From: Paludibacteraceae bacterium
GTDB lineage: Bacteria > Bacteroidota > Bacteroidia > Bacteroidales > Paludibacteraceae
DNA: 64,000 nt
NCBI GenBank assembly: GCA_016297215.1
Contig: JAEDGZ010000009.1
Span: forward strand, 8,028 to 72,027
Direction of reading: 5' to 3'
The translations under genes were made by a program, and so were the position numbers. Shown one piece after another: positions 57,742 through 64,000 of the stretch (positions are counted from its first letter, which is position 1; every line of letters begins with the position of its first letter). The notes under the pieces are model-generated. The model had not been told where the DNA came from. It saw only the letters and a list, made by a program, of their open reading frames with translations, and searched no databases.

Positions 57742-60700
57742 ATGAAAAAGAGATTCTTTTGGAGGGTACTTGGCGTGTTGTTGCTAAGTCCCGCTCTGCA
57801 CCTTCAAGCAGAGGATGTCTTGATGCCTCAACTGGGGAAACAGGTGGTGGAAGTAGCCGCCGACCAAGTCTTGACTTACTATGATTACAAGGGTACGGAA
57901 AGCATGCCTGCCACCACTGCGGGGAGTGCTTTTGCTACCACTATCTTCAAACCTGCGCAGACGGGCTACGCCGTGCGTGTTGAGTTTCAGGAGGTGGAGA
58001 TTAAGACCTATAGTGCATCTTACAATGCCTACCTGAAGATTTATGATGGCGTATTTGATACGCTGAGCGTAACCTATCCGACGCAGGCGAGCAGCGTAAC
58101 GGCAACCGGTTTCCCGCATACTACCGCGCAACTTGATAGCCTTGTAGGTACCTATACCCATCTGTCCTACACATCTTCCGATCCCACCGGTGCACTGTCC
58201 GTCTGCCTGCAATTCAAGAACCCCAATACCAGCAAGGGATGGGTGGCAACGGTTAGTTGCATTGAGGTCAAGCCGATGGAGGTTAAGGAGGCTGTGGCTG
58301 ACTACACGCAGGTGGATACCGAGTTGTATCCCAATGAGCAGGCGGTGAGCCTTGCCGCCCTCCGTATTACCACAGAGGGTCTTACGCCTGCGGCTACGCT
58401 CCAAACGGTCTCGTTCACCCTTGCGGGGGAGGGTATCTTCCAATCCTCTGCGTTGCGTCTCTATGCCGGCAGCGCTTCGCGTACTGCTGCGCTGTCGGAG
58501 ATAGCCGCCACCCTGACGGAGACGGACGGACAGTACACCTTCACGCTGACCGACTATGTGCTGGCTTCCGGCGATAACTACTTATGTATAGGCGGAGATG
58601 TGTTGCCCTCTGCACCTTTCCATGCCGTTTCCACCCTCACGCTCACGGGCATACAGACCTCGCAGGGCATTCTCTCCTTGTCCGCCTCTGCTGCCTCGCA
58701 GACCGTAGCCGCTATGGTGCTGATGGCGAACGGCAAACAGCAACTGTCGGTCTCGCAGCCCGTCTTGCTCTATGACGATGGCGGACCGGAGGGAAAGATA
58801 TCCAACAATTTTGAGGGTACCTATACCTTCCTCCCAACTACTCTCGGCAGCAAGGTGGCTATTGACATGCGCAATATCAGCATTTTCTATACCTCTTCCG
58901 CCGTGAGTGTGGGCAATCAAGACATCTTGGCGGTCTATGACGGTATGGAAGCAGTTGCCGATAGCCTGCTGTATGTAGTTCAAGCCGAGAAGTTGGACAG
59001 TCTAATCCTGCATAGTACGGCGAAGAGCGGTGCCCTCACGGTCTATTTGAGGAGCAAGACTCCGTCTTCCTACTATCAAGGCGAGGGTTTCAAGGCGACA
59101 TTGAGTGAGTTTGTGCCGCAAGCCATGGTAGTGGAGTCTGCTGCTGTCAGCAAGCCGACAACGACGCCCGCGGCATGCAGTACAGCCGTGGAAGCCCTTG
59201 CTTTCACGCTCAAGGCTCAACATACGGAGCCTGCGCTCGTGCCCGCCTCTTTCACCTTCACCACCGATGCTACCTACCCGCGGATAGCCAAAGCCGCGCT
59301 GTTCTATGGCAACAAGCAAGTAGGCGAAGCGTCGGTTGCTGATGATACTTTCACCATCCTGCCGACGGAAGACTTCCCGCTCCGCGAGGGAGATAATACT
59401 TTCCGCCTACTCATAGACCTTGCCTGCACGGCACAAACGGGCGAACAGGTGGCGGTGAACATCTCCTCCGTATCTTTCACAAACGGCTCTACCTACGCCG
59501 ACTTTGAAAATCCCGAGGGCACATTGACTATCAAGAACACTGCCTATGCCGAATGCGGTAGCAAGACTATCGAGGTGCTGGGCGAGTGGCAGTTCACCCA
59601 CACCGTTGCCTCCGCATATAGCAGCAACTACTATGCCGAGCAGTGTGACCAGACTACCACGTTCCTTCCTACCACCGCGGGACATATCATCGAGATGGAC
59701 TTTGCCGATTTCGCTGTGTATTATAGTTCTTCTTACTATGGCACCCAAGCCAAGTTCCGAGTCTATGCCGGTAGCGACAGTTCCGGCGACCTCCTCTGGG
59801 TGGCAGATGCTGCTAACTGTACCACAGGACCCGGTAAGGTGCGCTCTACGGCGCCGGACGGCGGGCTGACCATTGTCTTCAACCCGAATACCACCTCTTC
59901 TTACTACACCAAAGCCGGTTGGCATGCCACGGTGCGCGAGTATCTACCCGAGCCCATGCAGGTAGGTACGCCCGTGTTGACTTTGCCGGAGCAGCAGGCA
60001 GCGCTTACACGTAATCTGCTTCATACCCCGTTGCTGGACATCTCCTTGCCTACCACGGGAATGCTTAATCCGCTTGCTTTCACGCAACTGACCGTAACGC
60101 TGGCGGAGGAGACGGTTGCCGCACTCGACTCGCTTCTGCTGTTGCGCAACGGAGAAGTCCTTGCGCAAGCGAAGGTGCAGGCAGGGCAGACTCAGGTCGT
60201 TCTGTCGCTTAGCGACTGCACCTTGCTCGAGGGCGAGAATGCCTTCACGCTCTCGGCGAATATCGCTGCCGATGCTCCTTTTGGTAGTAATGTCTCTCTC
60301 GCGGCTCTCTCTCTCCGCGTTGGCGACCAAACGCTTCAGCCGCTGATGCCTGTCAATGCGCGACCGATAGTGAATATCTATTGCCTCCAAACAAACTACC
60401 GCAAGGTGGAGGTAGGCGACCAACCGCTGACGTTCTACGACGCGGAGGGACCCGAAGGCAACCTCACGCAGTACGCAAAAGGGGCGGTAACCTTTGTGCC
60501 GACCGTTCCCAATACGGCTATTCAGTTGCGTTTCATCCGATGGGACATCAACGGTGCCGACGCGTTCTATGTGTACTATGCGGACAGCGTTCAGACGGCT
60601 GCCGACCTGACATTGTACAACTCTACCCAAGACCTGCTCGCCGGCGAAATCGTGTCCGAGTCGGAGTCGGGGGCACTGACGATACGCTTTGCTGGCTCCT

Positions 60701-62622
60701 ATAACTCGACGCTCAACACGGGGTGGGAGATAGAGGTCTCCTGCCATGCCCTCACGGCGCTGCAACTGGACTCTCTGGTGGTCAGCAATGCTTCCGCCGG
60801 TGTGGCTACCAAGGGGAGCACCGATGTGCCGATGCTGCAAATAGCGGTCAGCCTGTCGGGTGATAGAGGAAACATACAAGTGGAGCAGTTCAACCTGACG
60901 GGGCTGAGTGATGATGTTACTCCTGTCCTCTATTATACAGGTAGCGGTAACACCTTTGCCAATACCACGGTGTTCGATGCCCACGCTCCGCTTACTCGCA
61001 AAGGAACTTACTATTATTGGGCGGCGCTCAACATCGACTCTGATGCACAAGAAGGAGTGCACACGCTCGCGTGCGAGAGTGTGCAGATAGACGGCATCGC
61101 GGTAAGCCCACGCCGGACAGCACTTGCCTCGCTGGACATCATCAGCGGTATGCACGGCACCTATCGCATAGGCGGCAGCGAACAAGCAGACTTCCCTACG
61201 ATACAGTCTGCCGTGGATGCACTGGCGATAGGGATAGACGGTGCAGTAACATTCCAAATAGAAAGCGGCACCTACAACGAGTGCGTCCGCATTCCTGAAC
61301 TGACAGGGCTCTCTGCGACCAACACGCTGACTATTGAGTCCCTAAGCGGCAACAGGGAAGATGTGCAGATTCATTACGAGTCCTACTCTCCTGCCTACGG
61401 CGAAGAATACGGTGTATTCAATATCTTGGGCGCGGACTATGTTACTCTGCGCCACCTCACTTTCTACACCTCCTGCACTTCGTTCGCCGGCATCGTTTTC
61501 GTGGGCAATATCAGCCGCTACATCACGCTGCAAGACTGCCATCTGCATGCGCCGCTTGTGGATAGCGGAACCGACAGACTGCGGCTGGTCTATACCAAGG
61601 CAAACAATGCGGAGAACCAGAACAACGACTACTTCACGCTTACCGACTGCCTGCTCGAGGGCGGATATATCGGACTATATCTGGGGGGCACATCGTATGT
61701 CAGTTATACCCCCGAGACGGGTGCTGTCGTGTGCCGAAACACTTTCCGCAATCAGGGGAACCAAAGCCTTTATGTCCCGTCCGAGAGCAACATCACCATA
61801 CAGGGCAACTCTTTCTACAACGATGCCACTACCAAGGCGGACTTCAAAGCGATGGACTTGAAACTGTACGACGGCGGAGATATCAGCGCCAACTATATCT
61901 ACCTCGCGTTGACCAACTATGCCGAGGCTATCTACCTGCGCAATGTGGAGAATACCGCTCTCACACCCACGCACCTCTACAACAATGCCGTCTGCATTGA
62001 AGGTTCACGGAGTACAAGTACATCTTACGGGCTCAGCCTCACGCAGGTGGCGAAGTATCTTGATGTAGCCAACAACACCTTCTACACTGCCTGCTCCAAT
62101 GCAGTGCCGATGATTGTGAAGAAAGCCCCCGTGCAACTGCAAGTGCGCAACAATATCTGCTACAACGATAGCAACGGATTGGCTTGGCAGATGTCGGGGG
62201 CTTGGGGCGACAGTGTCCGCTTTTGTACGAACCTGCTTTACACCCGTGGCACCACGCTCGCACGGCTGAGTGCGGACGATATACCTGCACTGAGCGACTG
62301 GGCAACCGCTGTGGGCGATATGACGACTATCTCAGAGCAGGTAGCATTCCGCGATAGCACACTCAACCTCACCGCACAAGGCAACCTGCAAGCGGCGGAA
62401 CCTATATCCTACCTGACGACCGATATCGTGGGGACAAGTAGAGCCGCCACACCCACCATCGGCGCTTATGAGTGGATTGCAGGTACTGAGACCACTATCG
62501 GGCAAACCGATGAGTCCGAAGTGAACACCACCCGCGGCATAATACGCAAAGTGCTGCGAAACGGGCAACTCTACATCATCCGCTCCGACAAGCAGTACGA
62601 CCTGATGGGCAGAGAACGATAG
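57742..62622 (+). CDS. B12-regulated secreted surface protein: CUB-like and sialidase-linker-like repeats plus beta-helix
   Basis: A 1626-residue exported protein; signal peptide about residues 1-23 (LLSPALHLQA-ED). Four repeats each join a CUB-like domain (near 45-180, 343-465, 603-740 and 885-1005; for example AYLKIYDGVFDTL, FLPTTAGHIIEMDF) to a sandwich of the BNR_assoc_N type known as a linker in sialidases (near 190, 467, 743 and 1006; for example EGDNTFRLLIDLACTAQTGE). A parallel beta-helix follows from about 1137 (FPTIQSAVDALAIGIDGAV, ADYVTLRHLTFYTSC) to about 1560. The last 25 residues, KVLRNGQLYIIRSDKQYDLM then GRER, look like a short T9SS-type tail. The cobalamin riboswitch upstream suggests a role in capturing corrinoids at the surface, but nothing in the sequence proves binding. 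Confidence 0.82.
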   Translation: MKKRFFWRVLGVLLLSPALHLQAEDVLMPQLGKQVVEVAADQVLTYYDYKGTESMPATTAGSAFATTIFKPAQTGYAVRVEFQEVEIKTYSASYNAYLKIYDGVFDTLSVTYPTQASSVTATGFPHTTAQLDSLVGTYTHLSYTSSDPTGALSVCLQFKNPNTSKGWVATVSCIEVKPMEVKEAVADYTQVDTELYPNEQAVSLAALRITTEGLTPAATLQTVSFTLAGEGIFQSSALRLYAGSASRTAALSEIAATLTETDGQYTFTLTDYVLASGDNYLCIGGDVLPSAPFHAVSTLTLTGIQTSQGILSLSASAASQTVAAMVLMANGKQQLSVSQPVLLYDDGGPEGKISNNFEGTYTFLPTTLGSKVAIDMRNISIFYTSSAVSVGNQDILAVYDGMEAVADSLLYVVQAEKLDSLILHSTAKSGALTVYLRSKTPSSYYQGEGFKATLSEFVPQAMVVESAAVSKPTTTPAACSTAVEALAFTLKAQHTEPALVPASFTFTTDATYPRIAKAALFYGNKQVGEASVADDTFTILPTEDFPLREGDNTFRLLIDLACTAQTGEQVAVNISSVSFTNGSTYADFENPEGTLTIKNTAYAECGSKTIEVLGEWQFTHTVASAYSSNYYAEQCDQTTTFLPTTAGHIIEMDFADFAVYYSSSYYGTQAKFRVYAGSDSSGDLLWVADAANCTTGPGKVRSTAPDGGLTIVFNPNTTSSYYTKAGWHATVREYLPEPMQVGTPVLTLPEQQAALTRNLLHTPLLDISLPTTGMLNPLAFTQLTVTLAEETVAALDSLLLLRNGEVLAQAKVQAGQTQVVLSLSDCTLLEGENAFTLSANIAADAPFGSNVSLAALSLRVGDQTLQPLMPVNARPIVNIYCLQTNYRKVEVGDQPLTFYDAEGPEGNLTQYAKGAVTFVPTVPNTAIQLRFIRWDINGADAFYVYYADSVQTAADLTLYNSTQDLLAGEIVSESESGALTIRFAGSYNSTLNTGWEIEVSCHALTALQLDSLVVSNASAGVATKGSTDVPMLQIAVSLSGDRGNIQVEQFNLTGLSDDVTPVLYYTGSGNTFANTTVFDAHAPLTRKGTYYYWAALNIDSDAQEGVHTLACESVQIDGIAVSPRRTALASLDIISGMHGTYRIGGSEQADFPTIQSAVDALAIGIDGAVTFQIESGTYNECVRIPELTGLSATNTLTIESLSGNREDVQIHYESYSPAYGEEYGVFNILGADYVTLRHLTFYTSCTSFAGIVFVGNISRYITLQDCHLHAPLVDSGTDRLRLVYTKANNAENQNNDYFTLTDCLLEGGYIGLYLGGTSYVSYTPETGAVVCRNTFRNQGNQSLYVPSESNITIQGNSFYNDATTKADFKAMDLKLYDGGDISANYIYLALTNYAEAIYLRNVENTALTPTHLYNNAVCIEGSRSTSTSYGLSLTQVAKYLDVANNTFYTACSNAVPMIVKKAPVQLQVRNNICYNDSNGLAWQMSGAWGDSVRFCTNLLYTRGTTLARLSADDIPALSDWATAVGDMTTISEQVAFRDSTLNLTAQGNLQAAEPISYLTTDIVGTSRAATPTIGAYEWIAGTETTIGQTDESEVNTTRGIIRKVLRNGQLYIIRSDKQYDLMGRER

Positions 62623-62664
62623 TCTCATGCAGACGGCGACTATCCAGTACTTTCTACATAGAGA

Positions 62665-62733
62665 GGTATCACCATCATGAAAACCACCCTTACCCACAAT
62701 GCCACCACCCGCACCAAGGTACTCGTACCATAG
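62665..62733 (+). pseudogene. Relic of a T9SS sorting-domain tail
   Basis: In one frame this reads GITIMKTTLTHNATTRTKVL then VP and a stop. It aligns residue by residue with the end of the 2445-residue protein (GIAIVETTLFNGTTTRTKLL then VP). No start or upstream frame belongs to it. It lies 42 bases after the stop of the 1626-residue gene, so it is probably the remnant of an earlier C-terminus or of a deleted neighbour. Confidence 0.75.
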
Positions 62734-62986
62734 CGGGTGGCGGCAACTGGTTACGCCGCGCAGTAAGGTCATTGTCGAGACCTAACCGAGACCTATCAAT
62801 ACTAAATTTTAATGTTACAAATGTGGCAAATGTTACATGTTACAAGCCCCGAAGGGGCGACATAACTAAATAGTGCGATAGATGGGCAATACACAATATT
62901 GCATCGGAAATAGACGAAACCTAAGGCTCCATTCACCCCGCAAAACACAAAAAAATAATGGAAAATGCATTTTTTTTGCAAAATTA

Positions 62987-63018
62987 TTTGGTCATATAAA
63001 AAAAAAGCAGTACCTTTG
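62987..63018 (+). promoter_or_regulatory. Bacteroidetes-type promoter of the tRNA-tuf cluster
   Basis: TTTG (62987-62990), 20 bases, TACCTTTG (63011-63018), with AAAAAAAAGCAG before the -7 box. Confidence 0.85.
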
Positions 63019-63073
63019 CACCGCTTTTCCGCCGAACAGGATTTTCTGCACGACGCGAACGGGAAACATGACC

Positions 63074-63147
63074 GCCTCTTTAGCTCAGTTGGCCAGAGCA
63101 CGTGATTTGTAATCTCGGGGTCGTTGGTTCGAATCCGACAAGAGGCT
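63074..63147 (+). tRNA. tRNA-Thr (anticodon TGT)
   Basis: Acceptor GCCTCTT/AAGAGGC, anticodon loop TTTGTAA with TGT, T arm GTTGG-TTCGAAT-CCGAC. CCA is not encoded. First of four clustered tRNAs before tuf. Confidence 0.96.
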
Positions 63148-63182
63148 CAGAAAAGAAGCATGAACTTTGAAAGATTAAAACT

Positions 63183-63265
63183 GGGTGTGTTCCAGAGTGG
63201 CCAAATGGGGCAGACTGTAAATCTGCTGTCTCTCGACTTCGGTGGTTCGAATCCATCCGCACCCA
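63183..63265 (+). tRNA. tRNA-Tyr (anticodon GTA)
   Basis: Acceptor GGGTGTG/CGCACCC with one G-T pair, anticodon loop CTGTAAA with GTA, a long variable arm as expected of bacterial tRNA-Tyr, T arm with GGTTCGAATCC. Confidence 0.96.
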
Positions 63266-63316
63266 CATACTTAGCGGTACTCCTGTATTGTGCTTTGCGC
63301 AAAGGCTGCGCCGAAT

Positions 63317-63389
63317 GCGGAAATAGCTCAGTCGATAGAGCACTAGCCTTCCAAGCTGGGGGTCGCGGGTTTGAGTCCCGTTTTCCGCT
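63317..63389 (+). tRNA. tRNA-Gly (anticodon TCC)
   Basis: Acceptor GCGGAAA/TTTCCGC, anticodon loop CTTCCAA with TCC, T arm CGGG-TTTGAGT-CCCG. Confidence 0.96.
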
Positions 63390-63482
63390 CACAAACTTAT
63401 AACCCTGTATCACAGGGACGCAGAGGTCGGTTCGACCGAGAGTTCTCTCGGTTGGGTGGGGTGAGAACTGACCGATGCTGTT

Positions 63483-63554
<72 letters not shown>

Positions 63555-63569
63555 CAACAAAGGACGCTG

Positions 63570-63606
63570 CCCTCCTATCCCGCAGCGGGATGAAGGGTGG
63601 GTTTTT
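63570..63606 (+). terminator. Hairpin with T-run between tRNA-Thr and tuf
   Basis: ATCCCG-CAG-CGGGAT with outer CCT/AGG pairing, then GGGTTTTTG. It could end most tRNA transcripts or set the ratio of tRNA to tuf message. Confidence 0.6.
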
Positions 63607-63672
63607 GTATCAAAAAAAGACGTAAATAAGACAACAACAAATTATTAACGTTAATAAAATTATTGTATTACT

Positions 63673-64000
63673 ATGGCAAAAGAGAAATTTGACCGCTCGA
63701 AACCGCACGTAAACATCGGTACCATCGGTCACGTTGACCACGGAAAAACTACTCTTACCGCTGCTATCTCGCTGGTTCTCCACAAGAAGGGCTTCGGTAG
63801 TGAGGAGGTTAAGTCGTTTGACCAAATCGACAACGCTCCTGAGGAGAAAGAGCGTGGTATCACCATCAACACCGCACACATTGAGTACGAAACCGCTAAC
63901 CGCCACTACGCACACGTAGACTGCCCGGGCCACGCTGACTATGTCAAGAACATGGTAACCGGTGCTGCTCAGATGGACGGTGCTATCATCGTAGTTGCTG
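63673..64000 (+). CDS. tuf: Elongation factor Tu (5' part, cut by window edge)
   Basis: GTPase that delivers aminoacyl-tRNA to the ribosome. 109 codons are present. The start at 63673 gives MAKEKFDRSKPHVNIGTIGH, the P-loop GHVDHGKT at residues 19-26, the switch I segment EEKERGITINTAHIEY and DCPGHADYVKNM (G3). The frame is open at the right edge. The order tRNA-Thr/Tyr/Gly/Thr-tuf is that of other Bacteroidota. Confidence 0.98.
   Translation, partial: MAKEKFDRSKPHVNIGTIGHVDHGKTTLTAAISLVLHKKGFGSEEVKSFDQIDNAPEEKERGITINTAHIEYETANRHYAHVDCPGHADYVKNMVTGAAQMDGAIIVVA

Noticed and set aside
59944..61257. 437-codon minus-strand frame inside the B12-regulated gene
   Set aside because: Antisense shadow with no signal peptide, domain or promoter.

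Overview
The window is a chromosomal stretch of a member of the Bacteroidota, most likely an uncultured Bacteroidales. The evidence is: promoters of the Bacteroidetes form (TTG, about 20 bases, then TAnnTTTG) before at least ten transcription units; a type IX secretion (T9SS) sorting tail on a giant secreted protein; a GldG homologue; TonB-dependent and PorT-like outer-membrane proteins; the parA-parB-DUF5683-mltD order; and the tRNA-Thr/Tyr/Gly/Thr-tuf cluster. I see no phage, integrase, transposase or CRISPR array.

Layout. 1-2210 (minus): most of a lipoprotein pullulanase and its promoter. 2271-6377: Bcp peroxiredoxin, a membrane phosphoesterase, a double-parvulin chaperone and an AT-rich orphan. 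6380-14417: GldG, then a pectin/uronate group (GH105, KduI, KduD, DUF4861) with a LysM/receptor-fold protein and a beta-barrel protein between them. 14499-19357: a GT9 glycosyltransferase, ParA, ParB, DUF5683 and MltD. 19523-23175: 2-oxoacid:ferredoxin oxidoreductase (KorAB) and RNase H. 23805-28755: the end of the division and cell-wall cluster (murC, ftsQ, ftsA, ftsZ). 28867-31423: a Wzz-like protein, DedA and NadC. 31657-34929 (minus): a TonB-dependent receptor under a TPP riboswitch, hence a probable thiamine importer, and a beta-barrel protein. 35223-35621: tRNA-Glu and ribosomal protein S20. 35798-49111 (minus): a secreted OB-fold protein, a CoA transferase, the gpmI-OPT-fba unit, the dacB-birA-rfbB unit and a CE7 esterase. 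49886-62622: two giant secreted proteins of 2445 and 1626 residues, the second behind a cobalamin riboswitch with a clear terminator. 63074-64000: four tRNAs and the start of tuf.

The most unusual property is the DNA between, and sometimes inside, the genes. First, several families of GC-rich palindromic elements recur in gaps and also sit in frame inside essential-looking proteins: KorA, GldG, MltD and the T9SS tail of the 2445-residue protein. Second, many gaps hold short tandem arrays whose unit differs from locus to locus but whose period is nearly always 7, 9 or 11 bases. These often start at a stop codon or end at a start codon. I know of no description of this combined pattern, and I report it as the main candidate for a new phenomenon. 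The cobalamin riboswitch in front of a cell-surface CUB/beta-helix protein is the main candidate for new biology at the gene level.
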